7,498 bases of DNA from Chloroflexaceae bacterium (GTDB lineage: Bacteria > Chloroflexota > Chloroflexia > Chloroflexales > Chloroflexaceae), in the NCBI GenBank assembly GCA_026417815.1, contig JAOACN010000435.1, positions 1-7,498 on the forward strand. The letters run 5' to 3'. Below are positions 1 through 5,960 of this stretch, piece by piece. Positions within the stretch are counted from its first letter, which is position 1. Each line of letters starts with the position of its first letter. The position numbers were made by a program, and so were the translations under genes. The notes below the pieces were generated by a model. It made no database searches. It was not told the DNA's origin and saw nothing but the letters and a program-made list of their open reading frames with translations.

Positions 1-1
1 C

Positions 2-931
2 GGTGATGAGGTGCTCTACCTCAACACGCTGCGCCACCGCAGCGAGAGCGCGCTGGTGCTCACAGAGCCGCTGGCGCGGCAAGAGGCGCTCGCCGCGCGG
101 GTGCTGGCGACCGATTATCGTCCCGGCGAGGTGGTCGAGGCGATCGATTACCGCGGCGCGCGGGTGTTGGGACTCGGGCTGCCGGTGCCGGGCGTCGAGT
201 GGCATCTGGTGGCCAAGATCGACCACGACGAGGTGTTCAGCCAGGCGCGCATCGGCGTGTTGTGGATCGCGCTGGCCAGCCTGATGACCTGGCTGGTTGC
301 GGTGGCCTTCGCCGGTTTGGCGCTGCAGCGCCGCGAGTTGCACCATGCGCAGCGGCAAAGCGAGGCACAGGCGGAAAAGCTGCGCGCCTTGCAGCTTCTC
401 GAAGCCTTTGCGCAAAGCTCGAACGACCTGATCTTCGCCCAGGACCGCGCTGGCCGCTACACCCTGTTCAATCCGGCCGCCGAACGGGCCACCGGCAAGT
501 CGGCCGCCGAGGTGCTCGGCCGCGACGAGACGGCGGTATTCCCGCTCGAGCTCGCCCAACCGCTGATCGCCGACAACCGCCGGGTGCTGCAGGAGGGATG
601 CCTGCTCACCCGGGAGGAGAAGCTGCCGATGGCGGAAGGCGAGAAGACCTATCTGACCACCAAGGGGCCGTTGCGCGATGCCGAGGGCCAGATCATCGGC
701 ATGTTCGGCATCTGCCACGACATCACCGCGCGGGCGGCCAGCGAGGCGGCGCTGCGGCAAAGCCATGCCGAGCTGGAACGCTTCAACCGCGCGATGATCG
801 GCCGCGAGCTCGACATGATCGCGCTCAAGCGGCGCATCAATGCCCTCTCGATCGAACTGGGCCGCGCGCCGCCTTTCGATCTGTCGCGGATCGATGCGGC
901 GCAAGCCGGCCAGGAAGGTCAAGGGCCATGA
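2..931 (+). CDS. Membrane PAS sensor protein without kinase domain (5' partial)
   Basis: The frame is open from the first bases (GDEVLYLNTLRHR), so the true start lies to the left; 309 residues are visible. Residues 1 to about 83 look like the end of an extracytoplasmic cache-type sensing domain. A hydrophobic segment at about 84-108 is the last membrane helix, a short charged linker follows, and a PAS domain spans about 131-243 (SNDLIFAQDRAGRYTLFNPA near its start, GMFGICHDIT at its end). The tail (about 254-290, with RFNRAMIGRELDMIALKRR) is a helical linker that I associate with the link between PAS and kinase domains in hybrid kinases, but here the protein ends with no HisKA or HATPase. 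It probably senses a periplasmic signal and passes it to the kinase encoded by the overlapping next gene (inference). The ligand is unknown. The sensor class is well supported; the cache assignment is less so because only its end is present. Confidence 0.85.
   Translation, partial: GDEVLYLNTLRHRSESALVLTEPLARQEALAARVLATDYRPGEVVEAIDYRGARVLGLGLPVPGVEWHLVAKIDHDEVFSQARIGVLWIALASLMTWLVAVAFAGLALQRRELHHAQRQSEAQAEKLRALQLLEAFAQSSNDLIFAQDRAGRYTLFNPAAERATGKSAAEVLGRDETAVFPLELAQPLIADNRRVLQEGCLLTREEKLPMAEGEKTYLTTKGPLRDAEGQIIGMFGICHDITARAASEAALRQSHAELERFNRAMIGRELDMIALKRRINALSIELGRAPPFDLSRIDAAQAGQEGQGP
912..931 (+). promoter_or_regulatory. Ribosome binding site and ATGA overlap coupling the sensor to the kinase
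   Basis: AGGAAGG at 912-918 lies nine bases before ATG 928. The ATG overlaps the TGA stop (929-931) of the upstream gene as ATGA, the usual arrangement for translational coupling. This fixes the kinase start at 928, although the frame is open further upstream (from about 199), where the translation is only a shadow of the sensor gene. Confidence 0.8.
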
Positions 932-3729
932 GTCAGGCGGGCGAGGGGCGCTGGCGCCGCTTGGCCGAGCTTGCGGTCAGGCTTGCTGGCGCGCGTGATC
1001 TGGCCGGCTGGCTGGCGGTGGTGCGCCCGGCGCTGCGGGCGCTCGGCGAGGCCGACGGCGCGCTCTTGGCGCTACGCGAAGGCGAGCACTGCCACTATGT
1101 CGAAGAAGACAGTGAGACACCGCTGTGGAAGGGGCAGCGCCTGCCGCTCGATGCCTGCTGGGCCGGCTGGGCGATCCGCCATCAACGCAGCGCGGCGAGC
1201 GAGGATATCCAGCGCGATGCGCGCGTGGCCGCCGACCCGTACCGGAGGACTTTTGCGCACAGCGTCTGTGTGGTGCCGCTGGGGCGCAGCCAGCCGCGCG
1301 GCGCGCTCGAATGGTGGTGGGCAAGCCCTCATCGGCCCAGCGACGAAGAGCGCGCACTGCAGCAAGGCCTCGCCGACGTGCTGGCGGCGAGCCTCGCTAC
1401 GCTCGATTTTCTCGCCGATGCGCTGGCCGCGCGGCAGGCAGCCGAAGCCGCGCTCGCCGCCGCGCAGGCGCAAAGCCGCACGCTCGCCGCTTTGCAGGCC
1501 AGCGAGCAGGAAAACCAGCGCAAGGTGCGGCTTGCCGCCCTCAATCTGATCGAGGATGCGCTCGCCGCCCGGCAGCGCGCCGAGGCGGCCCAGGCGGCGC
1601 TGCACGAGAACGAGGAAATCTTTCGCTGCTTTCTCGAATACAGCCCGATCTACGTGTTCTTCAAGGACGAGCAGACGCGCGCCTTGCGCTTGAGCCGCAA
1701 CTACCAGGCGATGCTCGGCCGGCCGCTCGACGAGCTGCTGGGCAAGACGATGGCCGAGCTGTTTCCCTCGGATCTGGCCAAGCAGATGGTCGCCGACGAC
1801 CAGCGCATCCTCCGCGAAGGCCAGCCGATCAGCGTCGATGAGGAATTCGCCGGCCGCAGCTACACGACGATCAAATTCCCGATCCAGATCGAGGGCAAGC
1901 CGCGCTATCTGGCCGGCTTCACGATCGACATGACGGAGCGCAAGCGCATCGAAAACCAGCTGCGCAAGCTCTCGCTTGCCGTCGAACAAAGCCCGGAGTG
2001 CATCTTCATCACCAACCTCGACGGCGTGATCGAGTATGCCAACGCCAGCTTTCTTGCCGTCACCGGCTATACGGTAGAAGAAGCCCTCGGCCAGACCCCG
2101 CGCCTGCTCAAGTCTGGCCAGACGCCAGCGGCAACCTACGCGGCATTGTGGGAGAGCCTGACGCGCGGCGAGTCGTGGAAGGGCGAGATGATCAATCGGC
2201 GCAAAGACGGCAGCGAATACGTCGTCTTTGCCATCGTCACGCCGCTGCGCGCTGCCGATGGCCGGATCACCCATTATGTCGCGGTCGAGGAAGACATCAG
2301 CGAGAAAAAACGCCTGGGCGAAGAGCTCGACCAGTATCGGCGCCATCTCGAGGACCTGGTCGCCGAGCGCACCGCCCAGCTGGAGGAGGCGCGCCGCCAG
2401 GCGGAGGCGGCCAACCAGGCCAAAAGCGCCTTTCTCGCCAACATGAGCCACGAGATCCGCACGCCGCTCAATGCCATCGTCGGCCTGGCCCACCTGATCC
2501 GGCGGCACCTGACCGATGCCGAACAGCTGGCGCGGCTCGATCGCATCGCTGCTGCTTCGCATCATCTGCTCGCCCTGATCAACGACATCCTCGATCTGTC
2601 GAAGATCGAGGCCGGTAAGCTCAGCCTCGCCGCCGGGGAGTTCGACCTGGTGCAGCTGATGGAAAACGCCGCCGCGCTGGTCGCCGACCAGGCGCAGGCG
2701 CGCGGCCTGGAACTCGTCATCGACATCGAACCGGCACTGTCGGCGATGCCGCTGTTGATCGGCGATGCAACGCGATTGCGCCAGGCGTTGCTCAATTACC
2801 TGTCGAATGCACTCAAATTCACCGAGCAAGGCACGATCACGCTGCGCGCCCGCCTCGAGGAGGATGCGGCGGCTGGCCTCATCGTGCGCTTCGAGGGCGA
2901 AGACACCGGCATCGGCATTGCCGCTGAGGAACAGGCGCGGCTGTTTCGCCCCTTCGAACAGCTCGATGCCTCGATCACGCGGCGCGTTGGCGGCACCGGC
3001 TTGGGATTGGCGATCAACCGCCTGCTGGCCGAATTGATGGGCGGCACGGTCGGCGTCGAGAGCACGCCGGGTGTCGGCAGCCGGTTTTGGCTCACCGCCC
3101 GTTTGGGCAAGAGCAGCAAGCCAGCGCGGCAATGGGTCAGTCCCCGCTTGGCCAACCGCCGCGCCTTGCTGGTCGATGGCAATCCCACCACGCGCGGGGT
3201 GCTGGTGCAGATGCTGCATACGCTCGGCCTCGTCGACACGCAAGCGCCGAGCTATGAAGCGGCGCTCGCCGCGCTGGTCGAGGCCGATGGCGAGGGGCGG
3301 CCCTTCGAGGTGGCGCTGTTTGGCTATCAGACGCCGGGGCTGGCCGGGCAACCGCTGGCGCGCACGCTCGCCATCGCCTGTCTGTCATACGTGGCGACCC
3401 ACGCGCCAGAGGTGCGTGAAACGGTGATCGCCGAGGCGCGCCGCCGCCTGGAAGGGGACTACCCGCGGCCGGTCAGCACGGGCGCGGCGATGGTGTTGAG
3501 CGACCTGGGTGACAAAGACAGTTACCAGTTGGTGATGGCCGCCTACCGGGCAGGGCGCGTGGATCAAGAAGCGGCGCCAGCGGCGACGGCGCGGCAGTAC
3601 CTGCTCGGCGGCGGACGGCCAAACATGGTGAGCGTGAACTTCGGCTTCTTTGAACGCTACGACCGCTACGGTCCGTACCTGAGGCCCGACGAGGACCTGG
3701 AGGACGACTACGACGACGATGAGTATTAG
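928..3729 (+). CDS. Hybrid histidine kinase (GAF-PAS-PAS-HisKA-HATPase-REC) fused at about residue 815 to an unrelated HEAT-like C-terminus; probable chimera
   Basis: The frame encodes 933 residues. A GAF-like domain covers about 15-160, an Ala/Glu/Gln-rich coiled coil about 160-230, PAS1 about 228-340 (ends GFTIDMTERKR) and PAS2 about 348-462 (AVEQSPECIFITNLDG at its start, ending VAVEEDISEKKR), followed by a second coiled coil. HisKA has the H-box NMSHEIRTPLN with phospho-acceptor His508. The HATPase shows the N box (LNYLSNALKFT, 622-632), G1 (DTGIGI, 659-664), F box (FRPFEQ, 673-678) and G2 (GGTGLGL, 688-694). A receiver begins near 745 (ALLVDGNP), but Gly799 sits where the phospho-Asp is expected and Gly751 replaces the second acidic-pocket residue. 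There is no signal peptide or membrane segment, so it is cytosolic and probably partners the upstream sensor. From about residue 816 the protein changes character (see the separate entry), so the true C-terminus of the kinase is missing. Kinase identity is near certain; the integrity of the whole frame is doubtful. Confidence 0.88.
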   Translation: MSQAGEGRWRRLAELAVRLAGARDLAGWLAVVRPALRALGEADGALLALREGEHCHYVEEDSETPLWKGQRLPLDACWAGWAIRHQRSAASEDIQRDARVAADPYRRTFAHSVCVVPLGRSQPRGALEWWWASPHRPSDEERALQQGLADVLAASLATLDFLADALAARQAAEAALAAAQAQSRTLAALQASEQENQRKVRLAALNLIEDALAARQRAEAAQAALHENEEIFRCFLEYSPIYVFFKDEQTRALRLSRNYQAMLGRPLDELLGKTMAELFPSDLAKQMVADDQRILREGQPISVDEEFAGRSYTTIKFPIQIEGKPRYLAGFTIDMTERKRIENQLRKLSLAVEQSPECIFITNLDGVIEYANASFLAVTGYTVEEALGQTPRLLKSGQTPAATYAALWESLTRGESWKGEMINRRKDGSEYVVFAIVTPLRAADGRITHYVAVEEDISEKKRLGEELDQYRRHLEDLVAERTAQLEEARRQAEAANQAKSAFLANMSHEIRTPLNAIVGLAHLIRRHLTDAEQLARLDRIAAASHHLLALINDILDLSKIEAGKLSLAAGEFDLVQLMENAAALVADQAQARGLELVIDIEPALSAMPLLIGDATRLRQALLNYLSNALKFTEQGTITLRARLEEDAAAGLIVRFEGEDTGIGIAAEEQARLFRPFEQLDASITRRVGGTGLGLAINRLLAELMGGTVGVESTPGVGSRFWLTARLGKSSKPARQWVSPRLANRRALLVDGNPTTRGVLVQMLHTLGLVDTQAPSYEAALAALVEADGEGRPFEVALFGYQTPGLAGQPLARTLAIACLSYVATHAPEVRETVIAEARRRLEGDYPRPVSTGAAMVLSDLGDKDSYQLVMAAYRAGRVDQEAAPAATARQYLLGGGRPNMVSVNFGFFERYDRYGPYLRPDEDLEDDYDDDEY
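3373..3729 (+). CDS. C-terminal fragment of a HEAT-like protein with acidic tail (5' end replaced at the junction)
   Basis: Counted from the kinase start, residues 816-933 form amphipathic helices (ACLSYVATHAPEVRETVIAE, then TGAAMVLSDLGDKDSYQLVM, AAYRAGRVDQEAAP) of the kind seen in HEAT or PBS-lyase-like repeat proteins: paired helices, and a 'YRAGRVD' stretch where such proteins often have 'fxxGRVD'. The sequence then has an aromatic patch (NFGFFERYDRYGPY) and ends in an acidic tail (DEDLEDDYDDDEY). None of this belongs to a receiver or to any usual histidine kinase C-terminus. It is most likely the end of a separate gene whose beginning was lost at the join. Function is unknown; such repeats usually mediate protein contacts. 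The left boundary is approximate, since no stop codon or frame break marks it. Confidence 0.6.
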   Translation: MACLSYVATHAPEVRETVIAEARRRLEGDYPRPVSTGAAMVLSDLGDKDSYQLVMAAYRAGRVDQEAAPAATARQYLLGGGRPNMVSVNFGFFERYDRYGPYLRPDEDLEDDYDDDEY

Positions 3730-3751
3730 ACTTCGTCCTGGCGAGAATTGT

Positions 3752-3771
3752 GGAGGGCCGCAGGGCCCTCC
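3752..3771. terminator. GC-rich hairpin just after the stop at 3729
   Basis: A perfect 8-bp stem, GGAGGGCC (3752-3759) with GGCCCTCC (3764-3771), closes a GCAG loop 22 bases after the stop codon. Its position suits a terminator or 3'-end stabiliser, but no T-run follows, so intrinsic termination is uncertain. It shares the GGAGGGC core with the repeats at 3836, 5064 and 5641 and may belong to the same family. Confidence 0.45.
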
Positions 3772-3835
3772 GAGTCTCCCCTGCAAAGAGAAGTCTCGTT
3801 GTTGTACCAGGAACCCATCCCGCTAACGATGTCCT

Positions 3836-3854
3836 GGGAGGGCAAAGCCCTCCC
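3836..3854. repeat. Interspersed hairpin repeat, copy 1
   Basis: GGGAGGGC (3836-3843) pairs perfectly with GCCCTCCC (3847-3854) across an AAA loop. The 22-base stretch 3835-3856 matches 5063-5084 at 20 positions, and the bases just before it (AACGATGTCC against AATCATGTTT) are also alike. This is a dispersed intergenic element, possibly REP-like. Confidence 0.65.
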
Positions 3855-3856
3855 GG

Positions 3857-3876
3857 CCCCTCCCAGTGGGCAGGGG
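3857..3876 (+). promoter_or_regulatory. Small stem-loop over the possible ribosome binding site of the 3892 gene
   Basis: CCCCT (3857-3861) pairs with AGGGG (3872-3876), and inside it CCC (3862-3864) pairs with GGG (3868-3870), leaving C3871 bulged and an AGT loop. AGGGGTGG (3872-3879) is the only purine-rich stretch before ATG 3892, twelve bases away, so the hairpin could mask a weak ribosome binding site. The spacing is long and this may equally be part of the adjoining repeat. Confidence 0.25.
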
Positions 3877-3891
3877 TGGCGAGGCCCCGGC

Positions 3892-4509
3892 ATGCATCTA
3901 CGCACCCATTTACTCACTTCATCGGCGCTGGGCCTGGCCCTGTATGCGCGCCAGCCGGAACGCCTGGCAGCCCTGGTGGCGGCCGGGACCCTGATTGACC
4001 TCGACCACCTGGTACTCTACGGGCTACGCACGGGCGACTGGAGCATAGTGGGGGCGCTCCGCTACAACCGCTACCGCGGCCGGCGCTCCACCGCTGGCGA
4101 CACCCGTCCGCGCTACGGGTCGCTCCGTTCGTGGCTGCACAACCCCTGGCTGGCCCTGCCGCTGGCATGGGCCTGGGCCGGCGCCTATCCGGTAGCGCGC
4201 CCGCTGGCCCTGGGCCTGAGTCTGCACCTGCTGCTCGACCACGTGGACCTGCCGTGGCGGGTCCGGGCCCGGCTGCGCGCCGGCGGGGCCTGCCAGTCCT
4301 GTGGCCGCCGCGGCGCGCGCCTCGAAGTCTACCGCTTCCGCCACGCCACCAGCGCGCGCTACCTGGCCCTTTGCCGGGCCTGTGGGCAGCGGGCGATGCG
4401 CCCTGGTCGGATCGAGTCGCGTCCGGCACGGACAGCCAGGCCTGTGGTACACTACCCCGGCGAGCAAGGCACAACGGCTCACCAGGAGACCGCGCATGAA
4501 CGACGATGA
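3892..4509 (+). CDS. YdjM/DUF457-like membrane protein with C-terminal zinc-ribbon-like tail
   Basis: The 205-residue protein opens MHLRTHLLTSSALGLALY, like YdjM/DUF457 family proteins (often labelled membrane-bound metal-dependent hydrolases). Candidate metal ligands are His6, the D-x-D-H set in LIDLDHL (Asp36, Asp38, His39), His83 in WLHNPW, and HLLLDHVD (His112, Asp116, His117). Hydrophobic stretches at about 8-20, 26-45 and 86-116 should be membrane-embedded. Unlike a plain family member, it continues with C134-x2-C137 and C161-x2-C164, two CxxC knuckles 23 residues apart, then an Arg-rich tail. ATG 3892 was chosen because the family-like sequence begins there; upstream translation runs through the hairpin repeat. 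The last 14 bases overlap the next gene in another frame, implying co-transcription. The enzymatic role of the family is poorly established. Confidence 0.72.
   Translation: MHLRTHLLTSSALGLALYARQPERLAALVAAGTLIDLDHLVLYGLRTGDWSIVGALRYNRYRGRRSTAGDTRPRYGSLRSWLHNPWLALPLAWAWAGAYPVARPLALGLSLHLLLDHVDLPWRVRARLRAGGACQSCGRRGARLEVYRFRHATSARYLALCRACGQRAMRPGRIESRPARTARPVVHYPGEQGTTAHQETAHERR
4484..4489 (+). promoter_or_regulatory. Ribosome binding site for the 4496 gene
   Basis: AGGAGA lies six bases before ATG 4496, inside the 3' end of the preceding gene. It settles the start at 4496 rather than at codons further upstream in the same open frame. Confidence 0.7.
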
Positions 4510-4999
4510 CGATGAGGCGCTGGAACGGCCGAATCTCGAAGGTCCGAGCGAAGAACTGGAACGCCTGGCCCGCGAGAGCCTGGAAGCTCAGGCCGACCCG
4601 ACAGACCTGGCCGGGACGCGCCGGCGCTGCCAGCGAGTGATTGAACTCTACGCGCAGGGCCAGATTATTGACGCCCAGGACAACTTTCACGCCGCCTGGG
4701 TATTGCTCTGCGGTGAAAGCGCGGCGCACTTCAAGCTGGCGCGCATGTTCGCCCGGCGGGCAGCGGAGCTTGGCGAAGCGCGGGCGTGGACGCTGGAGGC
4801 GATGGCCTGGGATCGCTGGCTGGTGGCGAGCGGGAAGCCGCAACGGTTCGGCACGCAGATCCTCAAACAGCACGGCCGCTGGTCGTTGGGAGCGGTGGAT
4901 CCGGCGGTGACCGACCTGGAACGGGCCTTCTACGGCGTGCCGCCGCTCTACGTGCAGCGACAGCGGGCCGAACAACTGCAGCGCCAGGAGAGCGCCTGA
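4496..4999 (+). CDS. Uncharacterised protein with DUF6624-like motif, 167 aa
   Basis: A soluble, helical, acidic protein starts with a run of Asp (MNDDDDE). Its middle, about 45-121, contains QGQIIDAQDNFHAAWVLLCG, then HFKLARMFARRAAELGEARA, then WDRWLVASGKPQRFGTQ. The pattern of a DR pair (Asp106-Arg107), a short gap and GKPQxxGTQ (113-121) resembles the DUF6624 family, in which an A/W-x-D-R...G-x-x-Q-x-Y/F-G-T-Q motif recurs; this is from memory, not a search. No catalytic mechanism is known to me. The tail (LYVQRQRAEQLQRQESA) is a charged helix. The start overlaps the preceding membrane-protein gene by 14 bases, so the two are probably one operon, ended by the stem-loop at 5009-5043. That the gene is real is well supported; the family label is moderate. 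Confidence 0.75.
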   Translation: MNDDDDEALERPNLEGPSEELERLARESLEAQADPTDLAGTRRRCQRVIELYAQGQIIDAQDNFHAAWVLLCGESAAHFKLARMFARRAAELGEARAWTLEAMAWDRWLVASGKPQRFGTQILKQHGRWSLGAVDPAVTDLERAFYGVPPLYVQRQRAEQLQRQESA

Positions 5000-5008
5000 T
5001 TGAGAGCA

Positions 5009-5043
5009 CACACCTCACCGGTCCGGAAAACCGGTGAGGTGTG
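5009..5043. terminator. 14-bp stem-loop between convergent genes
   Basis: CACACCTCACCGGT (5009-5022) is perfectly complementary to ACCGGTGAGGTGTG (5030-5043), with a 7-base loop CCGGAAA. It begins ten bases after the stop at 4999 and lies between this operon and the oppositely oriented MarR gene ending at 5098, as expected for a bidirectional terminator. No clear T-run follows on the plus strand, so it could instead be a 3'-end protecting structure. Confidence 0.65.
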
Positions 5044-5063
5044 CAGGATGAAATCATGTTTCT

Positions 5064-5082
5064 GGGAGGGCAACGTCCTCCC
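5064..5082. repeat. Interspersed hairpin repeat, copy 2
   Basis: GGGAGGGC (5064-5071) pairs with GTCCTCCC (5075-5082) over an AAC loop, with one G-T wobble. It differs from the copy at 3835-3856 by two bases in 22. It sits between the two convergent genes and may add to termination there. Confidence 0.6.
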
Positions 5083-5097
5083 GGAGCCTTCCCTCCA

Positions 5098-5586
5098 TCA
5101 ACGTGCTTCAGGAGGGTCGTCCTCAGAGGTTCGCTCGCGCAACCCCTGGAAGAGTTGCTGGAGCAGATCGCGCAGTTCCTGGACCTGGGTTTCGGAGAGG
5201 GTTCGCATGCGGCGACTAACGCGGGCATGATGGCGCGGCTTGATGCGCCGGAGCTTATCGGCGCCTTCCGGGGTGAGGCAGATCAGGCTGACGCGCCGAT
5301 CCTGCGGGTCGTTGCGGCGCTGGACGTAGCCCTTGGTAATGAGGCGATCGACGATCCCGGTCAGGTTGCTGTTGTCGCAGAGCATGCGCGCGCTGATTTC
5401 GCTCAGTGGCACACCCTCGGGCGTGGCATAATTGAGGATCATGAATTGAGGAACGGTGAGATCCTCACTGCGCAAGTCATAGCGGTTGTAGATGTCCATC
5501 ATCGAGTTGACCTGGCGGAGGAGGGTGTAGGCCTCAAGCTCGGTGGAAACCAGGTCGGCCGAGGAGCTATCCGGTTGTAGACTCAT
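5098..5586 (-). CDS. MarR-family winged-helix transcriptional regulator
   Basis: The 162-residue protein has the usual MarR length and layout: an N-terminal dimerisation helix (about 15-40), then LTVPQFMILNYATPEGVPLS leading into the helix-turn-helix (about 61-85, with the recognition segment CDNSNLTGIVDRLITKG). The wing (about 86-107) carries the signature DPQDRRVSLICLTPEG, and C-terminal dimerisation helices fill about 112-152. Members bind palindromic operators as dimers and usually repress until a ligand or oxidant releases them. A single Cys70 lies at the start of the recognition segment; whether it senses anything is unknown. The start is set by ATG at 5584-5586 and an AGGAG eight bases upstream. 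A palindrome directly upstream suggests autoregulation. Its target could be the divergently transcribed gene at 6121, but 534 bases separate them. Confidence 0.93.
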   Translation of the reverse strand: MSLQPDSSSADLVSTELEAYTLLRQVNSMMDIYNRYDLRSEDLTVPQFMILNYATPEGVPLSEISARMLCDNSNLTGIVDRLITKGYVQRRNDPQDRRVSLICLTPEGADKLRRIKPRHHARVSRRMRTLSETQVQELRDLLQQLFQGLRERTSEDDPPEAR

Positions 5587-5594
5587 AACCTTTG

Positions 5595-5610
5595 CTCCTG
5601 ATATCAGCAG
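5595..5610. promoter_or_regulatory. Palindrome upstream of the MarR gene, possible operator
   Basis: CTGATATCAG (5598-5607) is a perfect palindrome, extending to 16 bases (5595-5610) with one mismatched pair. It overlaps the ribosome binding site of the MarR gene (CTCCT at 5595-5599, AGGAG on the minus strand). MarR proteins commonly bind such dyads near their own start, so an autoregulatory operator is a fair guess, but a palindrome of this size also occurs by chance. Confidence 0.4.
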
Positions 5611-5640
5611 ACACTACGCGAATACGCAGAGCTGGCGGGG

Positions 5641-5663
5641 CCGGGAGGGCTGCATTCTCCCGG
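5641..5663. repeat. Interspersed hairpin repeat, diverged copy 3
   Basis: CCGGGAG (5641-5647) pairs with CTCCCGG (5657-5663) around the loop GGCTGCATT. It shares the GGGAGGGC left arm and the CTCCCGG right end with copies 1 and 2 but has a longer, changed loop. Confidence 0.45.
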
Positions 5664-5816
5664 AACATCCTCCAGGCGGCTCCGGGGCTGCGGGCAACCT
5701 GGTGCCCTACCTCCCTGGCCCGCCGGGCAGGTCCAGAAGGGCCGCCCCCTCCTGGAAACCCCTTGTCCCGGCCATTTGTGTACCAGAAGTCGCCGGAGGC
5801 ACGTATCAACCCGGAG

Positions 5817-5846
5817 TTGACAAATAGAAAACAGGTGCTCTACTCT
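5817..5846 (+). promoter_or_regulatory. Candidate sigma-70-type promoter
   Basis: A consensus -35 box TTGACA (5817-5822) is followed after 18 bases by TACTCT (5841-5846), a weak -10. If used, it would give a leader of roughly 265 bases before GTG 6121 containing the stem at 5908-5952. A perfect -35 stands out in this GC-rich region, but the poor -10 keeps confidence low. Confidence 0.3.
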
Positions 5847-5907
5847 GATTACCTCTCCGTTGTCACTTGCCGCAGTTTGCGCGAGGGGCTAACTCCCCCG
5901 AGCTTTC

Positions 5908-5952
5908 TCCTTCCTGGCGGGGCGCGGCGAAATTGCGCCCCGCCAGGAAGGA
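5908..5952. repeat. Long 18-bp perfect stem-loop
   Basis: The left arm 5908-5925 (starts TCCTTCCTGG, ends GGGGCGC) is fully complementary to 5935-5952, with the 9-base loop GGCGAAATT. It is the strongest secondary structure in the window. No T-run follows on either strand, so a plain intrinsic terminator is not indicated; a palindromic repeat element or a leader-RNA structure fits better. Confidence 0.75.
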
Positions 5953-5960
5953 AAGATCTT

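Noticed and set aside
199..927. Upstream extension of the kinase frame to a start at 199
   Set aside because: It is an Arg/Gly/Pro-rich shadow of the sensor gene, and the ATGA overlap with a good ribosome binding site supports ATG 928.
1072..3351. 759-residue open frame on the minus strand antisense to the kinase
   Set aside because: It mirrors the GC-rich codon pattern of the kinase and shows no domain or motif, while the plus-strand frame has every kinase box.
3748..3891. Longer start for the YdjM-like gene at ATG 3748
   Set aside because: The extra 48 residues translate two hairpin repeats and have no family character; MHLRTH at 3892 begins the recognisable domain.
4425..4453. Promoter with -10 TACACT inside the end of the 3892 gene
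   Set aside because: There is no acceptable -35 at 16-18 bases upstream, and the gene overlap suggests one operon.
5041..5580. 179-residue plus-strand open frame opposite the MarR gene
   Set aside because: The minus strand encodes a textbook MarR protein with its own ribosome binding site; the plus frame is its antisense.
3752..5663. CRISPR array or tandem repeats
   Set aside because: The repeated hairpins are far apart, unequally spaced and separated by genes.
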